Shown piece after piece: positions 8,969-18,850 of a DNA stretch of 64,000 nt. Source of the DNA: Bradyrhizobium stylosanthis (lineage in GTDB: Bacteria; Pseudomonadota; Alphaproteobacteria; Rhizobiales; Xanthobacteraceae); contig NZ_LVEM01000001.1 of NCBI RefSeq assembly GCF_001641335.1, forward strand, positions 1,524,580 through 1,588,579, written 5' to 3'. The notes under the pieces were generated by a model, which was not told the DNA's origin, ran no database searches, and worked only from the letters and a program-made list of their open reading frames with translations. Position 1 is the stretch's first letter, and each line of letters opens with the position of its first letter. A program made the position numbers and the translations under genes.

Positions 8969-11900
8969 TCACTTCGCCGTCCGCACCTCGACCGTACCCG
9001 TGCCGGTGCGGCCATAGCGCGAGGGATTGTACATGTCCTCGACATAGGCCTGCGGCAGTACGTATTTGCCGGGCGAGACCGCGCGCACGACATAGGCGAC
9101 GGTGAATACCGACTTGGAGTCCGAGGCCCGGTCAACGGCCGCGGTGAAGCGGTCGTCGCGGAACTCGGTATCCTCAGGCTCCTCGCCGTCCTCGATCCAG
9201 TCCAGCGTGCCGCTGTCGCCGGACGAGACCAGCTTCGGATTGTCGATCTCGAGGCCCGCCGGCAGATAGTCGGACACCATGATGTGGCCGTACTCCGGCT
9301 TGGCTTCGGTGATCTTCAGCACCACCGCGAAGCGCTGGTTCTGCTTGACCTTGCTGATGTCAGCGGGCTTGCCGTCGAGCGTGAAGTAGCTGCGCTCGAT
9401 CTTGAAGCCGTTCGATGCCGCCGGCTCCGGCGTCACCGGCGAGCCGGACACCGAGACCACCGCCTGCACCGGCGCATCGCCGGTGTTGGTGATCTTCAGC
9501 GGCTTGCCGCTCAGGGTGTCCGCCTTGTAGCTGCGATAGAGCGCGGTCTTGACCGGCTGGCCGTCGACTTCGATCGAGAGGTTCTCCTTGGCCAGCGCCC
9601 GCGCAGCCAGCACCAGCCACGCATTCTCCTGCGTGGAGGTGTAGGGCGTCAGCCCGCGCGCGGTCTCGACCCGGCTCACCGCCTGCGTCAGCGTCGCCTT
9701 CGGCGCGTTGCCCTCGCTGGCGAGCGAGACCAGCGCCGCGGCATCGCGCAGCTGCGAGCCGTAGTCGGTACGGCCGAACTCCAGCACCGGCTTTGGCGCG
9801 AGGCTGTCGAGCGCGGCACCATAGACGCGTTCGGCGCGGTTGCGGTCGCCGACCAGCGCGAGCGCCGCGGCAAGCTGCGACTTTGCAATCGGCGTTGCGA
9901 GGTTGCCGAGCTTGGTATCGGCGAGATAGCGGAGGTCGCCGATTGGAGCAGCGCCGTTGCGGGCGAGCACGTAGAGGCCATAGGCGAGATCGCGGCCGCC
10001 GTCCTTCTCCGGCTCGTTGCCGTTGACGACGGAGTTGCGGATGCGGTCGAGCGCGTTCTTGAACAGGACATCCGGCACCACAAAGCCCTTTTCGCGGGCG
10101 CGGGTGAGGAAGTCCGTCACGTACGCATCCAGCCACGCATCGTCGCCGCCGGCCGACCACAGGCCGAACGAGCCGTTGGAGCCCTGACGGGCCAACAGCC
10201 GCTCGATGGCGTCGCGGATGCGCTGGTCGACCTCGGTATCCATGGCAAGGTGCGCGCCGGCCGCAAGGTCGTTGACGTAGAGCAGCGGCATGGCGCGGCT
10301 CGTGATCTGCTCCGAGCAGCCATAGGGATAGCGGTCGAGCGCTTTCAGGATCGTCGCCGCATCGAGCGCGGTGGACAGGCTCGCCGAGACCGAGACACTG
10401 CCGGTGCCCGGCACGAGGTCGGAGAACATGTCCGAGGTCAGCGTCAGGCTCTCGCCCCTCGCGAGCGTCCGGATCGAGCGCCGCGCCAAAACTTGCGTCG
10501 CCGCCTTGACGTCGAACGCGTAGTGACGCGCCAGCGCGAGGCCGTTCGGGCCCTTGATGTCGACGTCGAGCGTCGCCTGCCCCGCCGCGGTCGCATCGAG
10601 CGCGAGCGTGAACGAATTGCGCTGCTTGGCGGCGAGCTTGACGGTGGTTGCGGGGTTGCCGGTCATCTTCACCGGGCCGCCGGTCTTGACGTTGATGACG
10701 TAGTCGCCGGCCTGGCCCTCGACATTGTCGATCTCGAGATTGACCGTGCCGTGGTCGCCGTTGAGCAGGAAGCGCGGCAGGGTCGTGGTCAGCACCACGG
10801 GATCGCGGATCACGACGTCGGTGTTGGCGCGGCCGAGCTTGGTCGCGGTCCATGCCACCGCCATGACACGGGCCGTGCCGGCGAACTCCGGAATGTCGAA
10901 GCTCACTTCAGTGGTGCCGTTGGCCCCGACCGTCACGATGCCCGAGTAGAGCGCCAGCGGCTTTTGCGAGGGCGGCGAGCCCTGCAGATCGGCCGCGCCG
11001 GCATCGCCGCCGGACTTGATCTGGCCGCGCGTGCCCGACATGCCGTCGATGAGCTGCCCGTAGAGATCTCGGATCTCCGCGGAGAGACGACGCTGGCCGA
11101 GATAGTAATCATCCGGGGCCGGCGGCTTGTAGTTGGTCAGGTTGAGGATGCCGACATCGACGGCGGCGATGACGATCTTGGCGTCCTCGCCGGGATTGAG
11201 CCCGTCGAGCTTGACCGGGATCTTCAGCATCGCGTTGGGGCGGATCAGAGCCGGCGGCGTCAGCTTCACGGCAAGCGTGCGGGCCTGCTTGTCGATGCCG
11301 AACCATTTCAGGCCGATGGCGCGGCCCGGCATGCGCTGGGCGGCGGCATCGAGCGGACGGCGCAGCGTTGCCACCACGTAGGCGCCGGTGCCCCAGTCCT
11401 TGCCTACCGGCAGCTTCACCTGCGCGGTGCCTTCCTTGACGTCGACGGTCTGCGTCGTCAGCAGGCGGTCGCCGAGCACGTTGATGGTCAGCTTGCCGGC
11501 AGAGCGGACGTTGACCGACACCGTCATGGTGTCGCCGGAGGAATATTGCGGCTTATCGATCGAGGTCTCCAGCAGGTCCGGCGTGTCGGCGCTGCCGTCG
11601 GAATACCAGCCGACATCGAACTGCACCGAGGTCACGGGGCCATCGGCATCGTTCGACTTCACATCCAGCCGGTAGCGGCCGGGCTGCGGGGTGAGCGAAA
11701 TCCGCGACGGCTTGTCGGCGGCAATCGTGACATCACCGTCGGAGACGCGCGAGGTCGACTTGACCGGTTCGTACTCCCAGTAATTGTTCTGGCGGTACCA
11801 TTGGTAACGCGACTCCATCTTCAGGAGCTCGTAGCGGAGGCCGTCGCGTCGCAGCGTTTGGCCCTCGGGCGAGACGAACACGACGTCGAACTCGGCCTTG

Positions 11901-14173
11901 TCGCCCTCGGCGACGTTCTTGTCGCCAAACAGCGGCTTGATGCCGATCTGCGCCGCGGTCGGCGCGACCGGCAGCACGATCTTGCGCTCGACGGCGCGGC
12001 CGCCGGTCTCGACCATGCGGACGAAGATCTGCGCTTCCTGCGGACGCGTCGAGGCCGGCTGCTTGTCGAGCGTCACCGGGAAGGTCGCAACGCCATTGGC
12101 GTCGGCCTCGGGCAGGCCCTCCAGCGGCGTGCGCTCGTTCGAGGTGGTCTCCTCGTCGGCGACGCCGAACTGATAGCCTGCAAACCCCGGACGTCCGGCC
12201 GCGGGCGCGACCAGCATGTCGCCTTCGAGTGCAAGACCCGAGGCCGGCGCGCCATAGAGGAAATGGCCGTCCGCCTTAAGCTCCACTGGAGCGTTAGCTT
12301 TGATCAGCTTGTCCTTGGCGGACAAGTCGAATTCGATCCGATCGGGGACGTAGTCCTCGACCATGAAGGTGGTCTCGCCGACGGAAGCGCCCTTCGGATC
12401 GGTGAACGCGCGCACCCGCCACGTGCCGGTCGGCACGGCCGAGTTGAGCGGCACGGATAGCGTGCGGCCGCCGGCGCCCTGGTCGGCCAGTACGGCGCGG
12501 CGGTATTCGACGCCATCGGGGCGCTCGATGACCAGCGTCATCGGACCGCCGGTCACGGCATTGCCCTGCCCGTCGCGCAGCAACGCGGTGAGGAAGACGG
12601 TCTCGCTGGAGCGGTAGACGCCGCGCTCGGCATAGACGAACGCATCGGCGCCGGCGGGCACGGCGCGCCCCGAGACGCCGCGGTCGGACAGGTCGAACGC
12701 CGAGGTCTTCAGGCTGAGGAAGGCGTAGTCGGCCTTCTCGCCGGTAACCGTGAGCATCGCCGGCGACAGGCCGCCCTCGCCGCGCGCCAGGCCCGCCTCG
12801 AACAGCACGTGGCCGCTCTCGTCGGTCTTGCGCGTCGCCAGGATCTCGTTGTTGCGCGCGACCAGCCGCACCTCGGCCTTGCCGACCGGATCGGTCGAGG
12901 CCAGCGAATTCACGAAGACGTGGATGCCGTCATTGCCGGAGTAAGCGGCCACCCCGAGGTCCGAGACGATGAACCATTGCGTGGCGAGCTGGTACTCGTC
13001 GTCCGAGCCCGGGCCCTTGGCCGCCGCCGTCATCACATAGACGCCGGGCTGCAGCTCGCCGAGTGCCTGGTCCACCGGGAATGCCGTGGTGACGTCCTGG
13101 TTCAGCGTCATCGCGGTCGAAAGCTCGCCGGTCCAGACCTTGACACCGCGCTCGTCGCCGAGATCGCTGAGCTGGTATTTGGTCAGCGTCTTCTGGAAGT
13201 CGCTGTCGACCACCGTGTTGATCAGGTTGCGGTCGCCGATGCGGAAGACGTTGATGTTGACCGCGGGCGTGTTGACGCTGACCACGGGGATGCCGCGCTG
13301 GCCGGTCCTGGGCAGCACATAGGCGCGGCTGGTGAAGCGCACGAACGGCTTGCGGTCTCGGACATAGATGTTGAACTCGGCCGATTTCGGCAGCCCCTCC
13401 TTCACCGTGGACGGCAGGCCGGCGCGCAGATTGATGTTGTAGCGCTCGCCGTGCTTCAGCCCGTCGACGCAGAGCTGCTTGCCCTCGGCCGACAGTGCCG
13501 GCTTGTCCTGGCCCGCCAGCGCCAGGAACGGCGCGAAGTCGGTGCGCTTGGCGAGCTCCTCCGAGAACTGGAAGCAGGCGCGCGGGCTCGCCGAGTCCGA
13601 ATCCACGGTGTAGTCGAGCAGGCGGAAGCCGTGCTCATCGCGCATCTTCTCATATTGGCCGCGAACGTCGGCGACCTCGCGCATGTCGAGCGACAGCCGC
13701 AGCGCGTCCAGCGCCGGCCGCCACAGCTTGCGTTCGGCGAGCGACTTGCCGAGCACGGCGAGCGCATCGGCCTCCTCGCCCGGGTTTCCGGCGCGGGTGT
13801 AGGCGATGTAGGCGGCGGTCGAGGCGCGCTCCAGCAGGAAGGTCTGCTCGCTCGAGTTCTTCGGCCAGATCTGGAAGATCACCTTGGCGAGCCGCAGCCA
13901 GTTGCCGGCATCCTCAGGCGTGGTGGCCGCGATCTGGCCAAGCACCGACAGGCCGGTGCGGTAGTCGTTGCGCTTGAAGGCGGCGTCGGCATCCGTGCGC
14001 AGCGTCGCACTGGTCTTGGCGACCGGCCCCGCCTCGCTCTTGATCTGCGCCTCCAGCTTGATCGCGGAATCGGCAAGGTCGTCTCGCTTGAAGGCTTTGT
14101 CGGCGGCCTGCGCGGCCGACAGGCCAAGCGCCAGCGCTGCGCAGATTGTGACGGCGCGAACAAGACCGATCAT
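8969..14173 (-). CDS. Bacterial alpha-2-macroglobulin (thioester-containing)
   Basis: Large exported protein of 1734 residues. The ATG at 14173 is preceded by GGGAG and gives MIGLVRAVTICAALALGLSA, a signal peptide ending AQA. No lipobox cysteine is seen, unlike E. coli YfhM. The C-terminal half has the thioester motif YGCSEQ near residue 1285, which traps attacking proteases covalently. Earlier stretches resemble macroglobulin and bait-region domains, such as AFVYAERGVYRSSETVF. It directly precedes pbpC, the usual pairing thought to protect the periplasm when peptidoglycan is breached. It is probably the first gene of the minus-strand operon. Confidence 0.93.
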   Translation of the reverse strand: MIGLVRAVTICAALALGLSAAQAADKAFKRDDLADSAIKLEAQIKSEAGPVAKTSATLRTDADAAFKRNDYRTGLSVLGQIAATTPEDAGNWLRLAKVIFQIWPKNSSEQTFLLERASTAAYIAYTRAGNPGEEADALAVLGKSLAERKLWRPALDALRLSLDMREVADVRGQYEKMRDEHGFRLLDYTVDSDSASPRACFQFSEELAKRTDFAPFLALAGQDKPALSAEGKQLCVDGLKHGERYNINLRAGLPSTVKEGLPKSAEFNIYVRDRKPFVRFTSRAYVLPRTGQRGIPVVSVNTPAVNINVFRIGDRNLINTVVDSDFQKTLTKYQLSDLGDERGVKVWTGELSTAMTLNQDVTTAFPVDQALGELQPGVYVMTAAAKGPGSDDEYQLATQWFIVSDLGVAAYSGNDGIHVFVNSLASTDPVGKAEVRLVARNNEILATRKTDESGHVLFEAGLARGEGGLSPAMLTVTGEKADYAFLSLKTSAFDLSDRGVSGRAVPAGADAFVYAERGVYRSSETVFLTALLRDGQGNAVTGGPMTLVIERPDGVEYRRAVLADQGAGGRTLSVPLNSAVPTGTWRVRAFTDPKGASVGETTFMVEDYVPDRIEFDLSAKDKLIKANAPVELKADGHFLYGAPASGLALEGDMLVAPAAGRPGFAGYQFGVADEETTSNERTPLEGLPEADANGVATFPVTLDKQPASTRPQEAQIFVRMVETGGRAVERKIVLPVAPTAAQIGIKPLFGDKNVAEGDKAEFDVVFVSPEGQTLRRDGLRYELLKMESRYQWYRQNNYWEYEPVKSTSRVSDGDVTIAADKPSRISLTPQPGRYRLDVKSNDADGPVTSVQFDVGWYSDGSADTPDLLETSIDKPQYSSGDTMTVSVNVRSAGKLTINVLGDRLLTTQTVDVKEGTAQVKLPVGKDWGTGAYVVATLRRPLDAAAQRMPGRAIGLKWFGIDKQARTLAVKLTPPALIRPNAMLKIPVKLDGLNPGEDAKIVIAAVDVGILNLTNYKPPAPDDYYLGQRRLSAEIRDLYGQLIDGMSGTRGQIKSGGDAGAADLQGSPPSQKPLALYSGIVTVGANGTTEVSFDIPEFAGTARVMAVAWTATKLGRANTDVVIRDPVVLTTTLPRFLLNGDHGTVNLEIDNVEGQAGDYVINVKTGGPVKMTGNPATTVKLAAKQRNSFTLALDATAAGQATLDVDIKGPNGLALARHYAFDVKAATQVLARRSIRTLARGESLTLTSDMFSDLVPGTGSVSVSASLSTALDAATILKALDRYPYGCSEQITSRAMPLLYVNDLAAGAHLAMDTEVDQRIRDAIERLLARQGSNGSFGLWSAGGDDAWLDAYVTDFLTRAREKGFVVPDVLFKNALDRIRNSVVNGNEPEKDGGRDLAYGLYVLARNGAAPIGDLRYLADTKLGNLATPIAKSQLAAALALVGDRNRAERVYGAALDSLAPKPVLEFGRTDYGSQLRDAAALVSLASEGNAPKATLTQAVSRVETARGLTPYTSTQENAWLVLAARALAKENLSIEVDGQPVKTALYRSYKADTLSGKPLKITNTGDAPVQAVVSVSGSPVTPEPAASNGFKIERSYFTLDGKPADISKVKQNQRFAVVLKITEAKPEYGHIMVSDYLPAGLEIDNPKLVSSGDSGTLDWIEDGEEPEDTEFRDDRFTAAVDRASDSKSVFTVAYVVRAVSPGKYVLPQAYVEDMYNPSRYGRTGTGTVEVRTAK

Positions 14174-14577
14174 GGATGGACTCCCGGGAATCGCGGACGA
14201 GCGCCGCTGGTCGCATGAAATGCGTGGAAAGGTGACGGACTCAAGGCGATGGAACCAAAGGTGCAAATCGTCGCATTCGCCATGACAAGGCAGGCCCAGA
14301 GGAGACCGGCCGAGATACCGCCGCGCACGCCGTCCTGATGGCGCAGCAACACCTCACCGATCGTCCGGCGACCGCATCCCGGAAGCTGTTCAGCGTTCCC
14401 GGCGATGTGAACCATCGTCCAGTCCGCTGCCGCTCAACCCGGCACCCTGACACGCCACCGTTCCGCTTTGTCGCGGCATTGAGGAAAACGGTTCGCTTCA
14501 GGCTTGGCGAAAGACCAGATTTTTCATATTGGCATGCTAGATGAACGGCCAGCCGCCCCGACCGGGCGGCCCAGGAC
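14174..14577. other. Intergenic region, no gene seen
   Basis: Spans the upstream side of the alpha-2-macroglobulin gene and the upstream side of tRNA-Arg. Short open frames on both strands have no recognisable content. Promoters for both flanking genes must lie here, but I could not pick a convincing -35/-10 pair. Confidence 0.6.
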
Positions 14578-14654
14578 GGTCCCGTAGCTCAACTGGATAG
14601 AGTAGCGGATTTCTACTCCGCGGGTTGCAGGTTCGAGTCCTGCCGGGATCGCCA
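14578..14654 (+). tRNA. tRNA-Arg (UCU anticodon)
   Basis: Folds as a complete 77-nt tRNA. The acceptor arm GGTCCCG pairs with CGGGATC, the D arm is GCTC/GAGT, and the anticodon arm GCGGA/TCCGC holds the loop TTTCTAC, giving anticodon TCT. The T arm is GCAGG-TTCGAGT-CCTGC and the CCA end is encoded. The DNA downstream looks accessory, so this may be an integration site. Confidence 0.96.
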
Positions 14655-14858
14655 AGAAAAAACCCCTAGCGATCAAAGGCATTTAGGTCGCCGCGAAATA
14701 AAATGATACACGCATGGACTCGAACGAGTGGGGATCAGAGGCGCTCGGTGAGGCAAAAATCCCCGGAGAAATCCCCATCCGCGTTTTCGCTGTGCGGAAC
14801 GCCGCTTGACCTTGGTCCGCCAGCTTCGACGAGTCTATCGGCCTGATCCGCTGATAGG

Positions 14859-16334
14859 TCAGGAGCCGGAAGGACCCGATGACGTCGCCGCTCGCTTGGA
14901 CGGCAACGGCATGAAGCCGCGCAGCATCCATTGCGAGGCCGCGCTCTCCCGCGTGGCGCGAAGATGCGCGGCCAGCCCCAGCACTAGCAGCAGGATGAAG
15001 TCATGGCTGGTGCGGCCATGGACCATGCTAATCAGTACCACGAACAGCATCAGGCAGGCCGCAAACCGGTAATCGGGCAGCACCCGCGCGAGCGGTATCA
15101 GCGCATGCCAGGTGGTGACGATCACCGCGACCAACAGCGCGCCGGCGAACCAACCAAATTCAATCACGGCCTGGATGAAGCTGTTATGCACGCTGTGCCC
15201 GCGCACGCAGCTGCGCAAGGCGAAGCCGCCGGCGCCGACGCCGAATGGCCCCGCCTGAGGCAACAGCCGCACCGCATCGGCCAGCAGCTGCTTGCGGATC
15301 GCGAGCGAATTATCGACGTCGACCGGCGGGCATTCCTTGGCGACCGGCAGCAGCATACTGGCATCGGGCGCAATGCGGGCCATGCCCGTTGCCGTCAACA
15401 GATGCCGGCCAAACACCGCGGCTGCGCCCCAGCGCGCGCCAGCGCCGGCCCCGATCGCGACAATGAGCAAGGCCACCAGGACGAGCCCACGCCGCCGCGC
15501 CCTGCCCTTGCAGAACAGCGCGCCGGCGCCTGCCGACACCACGAGCGCGAGGAGCGAAAACCGCACCATCGACGCTGAAAAGACGGCTACGGCCACGACA
15601 GAGAGCAGACCCACCCCTACAAAAGTCCAGCGCGGCAGCCGATCCGACGACACGGCGGCAATCACGACCACGCCCAGCAGGACGGCAAACTGCGTCGGCG
15701 CGGCATCGAACTCGCCGAACACATAGGGCTTGCCGTGGTTGTCGGACCATTGCTCGACCAGGGCAACGATTGTTACGGCGATCCCGATCACAACCACCCC
15801 GACACCGAGCGACAGCAGGCCGCTACGAGCATCACGGACCGGAGCAAGCCGGCCGGCGGCATATTGAGCCAGAACGACGGCGAGCAGCGCCAGCTCTTTG
15901 CGGTCCGAAACGCCATTGAGCAGGCAGGAGATCACAATGCAGCCCGCAAAGGCTGCGACCAGGATGTCGCAGAGATCGACCCGGATTTCCCGCCAGGATG
16001 CAACCGACGCCAGCAGCAGCACAGGCACAACCAGAACGAGCCCGGTAAAGATCGCGCCGAGGTCAAGCAGCCCATGCGCGAGAACGGCAATCGGGCCTGC
16101 AGCAAAGGCCACGCCGAGCGCGGCCGCACGTAGGAATTGATTCAACAAATGGTTGCCCCGGGCACGCAAATCACGCGTACCGAGCGTGCCGCAACTTCCG
16201 TTTGAGATCAAGCCGAGGTTGAGTGTTCCAATATTGCTCGCGTTGGGAACCACCACAAGAAAAGCCGGGCGCACCGCGGGGTATCGCGGCCGGATCGGTG
16301 CGCCGGGCCGGAACCGCTGGCCGAGGGGACACAT
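14859..16334 (-). CDS. O-antigen ligase/polymerase-like membrane protein
   Basis: Polytopic membrane protein of up to 491 residues with about ten hydrophobic segments. Near the C-terminal third a long periplasmic loop ends in GHSVHNSFIQAVIEFGWFAG, the H-x-x-H-N-x-F...G signature of the Wzy_C / O-antigen ligase (WaaL) family. These proteins transfer or polymerise undecaprenyl-linked polysaccharide at the periplasmic face. The first roughly 60 residues have no membrane segment and look unconserved, so the true start may be later than the ATG at 16334. It stands alone, with no polysaccharide genes beside it, next to tRNA-Arg. Confidence 0.8.
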   Translation of the reverse strand: MCPLGQRFRPGAPIRPRYPAVRPAFLVVVPNASNIGTLNLGLISNGSCGTLGTRDLRARGNHLLNQFLRAAALGVAFAAGPIAVLAHGLLDLGAIFTGLVLVVPVLLLASVASWREIRVDLCDILVAAFAGCIVISCLLNGVSDRKELALLAVVLAQYAAGRLAPVRDARSGLLSLGVGVVVIGIAVTIVALVEQWSDNHGKPYVFGEFDAAPTQFAVLLGVVVIAAVSSDRLPRWTFVGVGLLSVVAVAVFSASMVRFSLLALVVSAGAGALFCKGRARRRGLVLVALLIVAIGAGAGARWGAAAVFGRHLLTATGMARIAPDASMLLPVAKECPPVDVDNSLAIRKQLLADAVRLLPQAGPFGVGAGGFALRSCVRGHSVHNSFIQAVIEFGWFAGALLVAVIVTTWHALIPLARVLPDYRFAACLMLFVVLISMVHGRTSHDFILLLVLGLAAHLRATRESAASQWMLRGFMPLPSKRAATSSGPSGS

Positions 16335-16381
16335 TCGGTTTGGGCGACCTTCGTCCGCGGGAGGTTAATCGCCGGACGAAT

Positions 16382-16621
16382 TCAATCGAGCCGCTCGCCC
16401 ATGACGAAGCCGAGCGAGCTGATGCCGAGCGTCGGGCCGGCGCGACCGAGATCGACGCAGCGGCCGGTAATGAACGGGCCGAGGTCGGTCGACACCGCCT
16501 CGATCGCGACGCCATTGCTAAGGTTGGCAAAACCGTGGTGCGCGGCGCTGCAAATCGATCGCAGCAAAATCAATGCGTTATACGGCGTTGCAAACCGCTC
16601 CACGGAACACGGCGGCAACAC
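16382..16621 (-). pseudogene. Decayed RlpA-like (DPBB) fragment
   Basis: A 79-codon frame whose C-terminal part reads NLSNGVAIEAVSTDLGPFI and TGRCVDLGRAGPTLGISSLG. This tracks the double-psi beta-barrel of RlpA lytic transglycosylases (expected form NLxNGRSVxVRVNDRGPFxxGRxIDLSxAAA). The catalytic D-R-G-P has become D-L-G-P, and the N-terminal half plus signal peptide are missing. I read it as a remnant; a short divergent real gene is possible. Alignment was by eye only. Confidence 0.35.
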
Positions 16622-16796
16622 CGTTTTTCGTTACCTGCTCACTGGAGGCGCGTCATGATCTGCTTCTGGATCATCGAATTGCCTTGCTGGTGGCCGCCGT
16701 CGCGTTCGCCCTCTTGGCGATCGTCCTCAAGACTCAACAGCACGAGCCAGGAATCGAATAGAGTGCTTCAATGGTGCTGAACAGCAAACCGTACTC

Positions 16797-16985
16797 GTGG
16801 CAACGGCGATCGTTATTGCGCTTCTGGTCGTCGCGCGCATCCTGCGTTACGAGCCGTATGGCGCGGACCAACACCGCAATCGCTACACCGGAGCAATCTG
16901 CAACGTCTCTCCGAAGAATGCTGGTTCAAGTGAGCGGTCGGTTCGGACTCGCTCGACGCCGCAGCATTGCTACGGCTGGCAGTAG
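16797..16985 (+). CDS. Possible small membrane protein
   Basis: GTG-started frame of 62 codons with a membrane segment (ATAIVIALLVVARIL) followed by RYEPYGADQHRNRYTGAICNV. The pattern resembles small single-span proteins of this group that end in a 'D/NR-x-TG-x-x-C' segment. The last third looks unconserved, so the frame may be shifted near its end. No strong ribosome site is visible. Just upstream, a second open frame (16573-16761) also has a membrane-like segment but no good start. Confidence 0.3.
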   Translation: MATAIVIALLVVARILRYEPYGADQHRNRYTGAICNVSPKNAGSSERSVRTRSTPQHCYGWQ

Positions 16986-17017
16986 CTCGCTCGCGTTCCG
17001 AACTGCCGATACGAGTT

Positions 17018-17680
17018 TCAGGTCAGCTTCGTCCAGGACGCGGTACACTTTTGGGTGATCGCCGTTTTCAGGGCGGGAATCCATGAGCTGTAGGCTGCGG
17101 CCCGATAATGGACCTTATCCGACATCATCGAGTCGGCCGTTGCTGGAATCTGAGGCTTCACAAAGGCGACGCCGCGGGCAGCTGTCGCAGCGGCAATTTC
17201 CCGGTTCATCGCCTCATCGGACGTCACAGCGACCGCCACCAGCGGGCGCTGCGAGAGCGGCTTGACGGCATCAATCAGCGCAACGAAATCACTTTGCGCC
17301 GACGCCGATCCGATATCGTTTGCTCCTACCGTAAGAGCGACCAGGAAAGCGCCACGTTCGCCCAGGACACGCGTTGCCAACCGTTTCGCCTCTTGAATCG
17401 TTTGGCCACCAACACCCGCATTAATAACCGGATGCCCGCACAGCTCGTGCGGAAGAGTGGCCATCTCGGTAATGCTATCGCCGAGCACGAAGATGGGTTC
17501 GGGAGCGTCGGCCAGTGCCGCTGCAATCATGTACTCCCGCACGTCTTTGTGATCGTGGAATTCGTGGCGGGTCAGTTCGCCGATGCGGCCCTTGAGCCGG
17601 TGGACCTCCGAGAAAGCGGCTCCGGCCGCGATAAAACACACAGCGGCCGCCGTCCACGGAATAGCTTTCCTCAGTCCCAT
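17018..17680 (-). CDS. SGNH/GDSL-family hydrolase
   Basis: Protein of about 220 residues with an N-terminal membrane anchor or signal segment (AIPWTAAAVCFIAAGAAF). It shows the blocks of the SGNH hydrolase fold: FVLGDSITEM (nucleophile serine), NAGVGGQTI (glycine), VGANDI (asparagine) and DKVHY near the end (Asp/His). It is probably an exported or membrane-tethered esterase or acetylhydrolase acting in the periplasm; the substrate is unknown. The ATG at 17680 is chosen; a TTG at 17692 is also in frame. Orphan gene in the accessory stretch after tRNA-Arg. Confidence 0.82.
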   Translation of the reverse strand: MGLRKAIPWTAAAVCFIAAGAAFSEVHRLKGRIGELTRHEFHDHKDVREYMIAAALADAPEPIFVLGDSITEMATLPHELCGHPVINAGVGGQTIQEAKRLATRVLGERGAFLVALTVGANDIGSASAQSDFVALIDAVKPLSQRPLVAVAVTSDEAMNREIAAATAARGVAFVKPQIPATADSMMSDKVHYRAAAYSSWIPALKTAITQKCTASWTKLT

Positions 17681-18317
17681 TGCAGATTTCAAAGATCATC
17701 GTTCTTAGAAAGATGCAACCCGGCCACGTCGATCAACGGATAGGCTCGCCAGCGTGGACCGGCGGGCCTCCTCTTAGGACTGACACAGCGGCAACGGCGG
17801 AGATGAATACTCGATCTCGATGATCGTCTGCCCCGCCAGTGCAAGACGTAGGCTCGCTCGGAAGCCGAGCCGGGAGGCTAGCAGCCGGATTAGGCGCACG
17901 GGCTCATTTCCATCGCTTGCTGCTTCGCATCATCGGTACTCCCCGGTCGGCGACGTCCCGCTCGTGGTCAGCGAAGTAGCCCGCGCGCCAAGCGTGATCT
18001 TGGTGCAGGAGCCGATCGAACTGCCAAGCGACGGCTCGGCCTCCTCCGGCTCGCATTCGTCGTCGCAGGAGTCGCCGGCCCTAGGCTCAAGGCTGAAGGC
18101 AACGCCACGGGCTCGCCAGTGTTTCAGGCCTGAAATCAACCACTTGGCGCCGTCTCGACGTCGTGCTGGCCTCCCCATGTCTCGTTGCACGGTGCTGCAA
18201 GCCAGCGCTCGCAGGGGATAACGGTTCGGTGAACGAAACAACTTGCTTGTCGCTCGAAGCATACCGGAAACAGATGGATCCTATTCTTGGGGATCAGATT
18301 TAGTCGGGAGACTGAAC
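17681..18317. other. Intergenic region, no convincing gene
   Basis: Open frames exist on both strands (17820-18221 plus, 17930-18262 minus), but neither shows recognisable domains, good starts or protein-like composition. The last 15 bases hold the ribosome site of the next small gene. Confidence 0.5.
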
Positions 18318-18431
18318 ATGATTGCCCTCAAGCTCCTTGCAGTTGCTCTTGGCGCCGGCTTCGTTCTTTCGATGTATTTCGGCGACCTCGGGGCTGACGT
18401 CGTGCTCGCCATCATCTCCTGCCTGGCATGA
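18318..18431 (+). CDS. 37-residue single-span membrane protein
   Basis: Very short gene preceded by GGGAG at 18306-18310, eight bases before the ATG. The product starts MIALKLLAVALGAGFVLSMY and continues FGDLGADVVLAIISCLA, a hydrophobic protein with a short polar turn in the middle. No function can be given. A GC-rich hairpin follows ten bases after the stop. Confidence 0.6.
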   Translation: MIALKLLAVALGAGFVLSMYFGDLGADVVLAIISCLA

Positions 18432-18440
18432 TCTAAAGGA

Positions 18441-18462
18441 CCCGCCAGCGTGAACTGGCGGG
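18441..18462 (+). terminator. Hairpin after the 37-residue gene
   Basis: Perfect stem CCCGCCAG / CTGGCGGG with a six-base loop. There is no T-run, so it may act as a transcript-stabilising hairpin or weak terminator. Confidence 0.4.
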
Positions 18463-18850
18463 CATCACTGTTCAGCGGCCACCGGTCGAGACCCAAATAG
18501 GCCGCGCCCTGCTCTGCGCAGCCCCGCCCAGCATCTCGATCATGACTGGGATGAAGTTGGCCCGCCACTTTGATGGCTGCATGCTGCGAGACGTTCACCA
18601 CGACACGCCTTGATACGACCATGACCCCGGTCGGGCCTGCCGAATTTCGAACGCGGCAAGCGCCGCCCGCCCGCGAGTTCCAACGCATTTCAGCGCCCCG
18701 GCTTCAACCGCACTCCCTGAAGGCTGTGTTTCGCGCGCAACTTGATATTTGATAATGCGGGAACTTTCGGCAATCCAGTACATTGGAATTGCTGCTGATT
18801 TTTGCACTGTTCATCGCCGTACCGGATCCCTCAAGTTTGAGGAGCTGCCG
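18463..18850. other. Intergenic region, no gene seen
   Basis: Nothing coding was recognised on either strand. It ends in the GAGGAG ribosome site of the next gene. Confidence 0.5.

Noticed and set aside
8828..12460. 1210-codon plus-strand open frame
   Set aside because: It lies antisense to the macroglobulin and pbpC genes. The high GC of third positions keeps the opposite frame open, and the translation is Arg/Ala/His-rich with no domain.
14683..14931. 82-codon minus-strand frame next to tRNA-Arg considered as an integrase remnant
   Set aside because: No tyrosine-recombinase motif can be found; only a T-arm-like decamer is present.
17820..18262. Opposing open frames of 133 and 110 codons
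   Set aside because: Neither has a ribosome site, membrane segment or domain, and composition is not protein-like in either direction.
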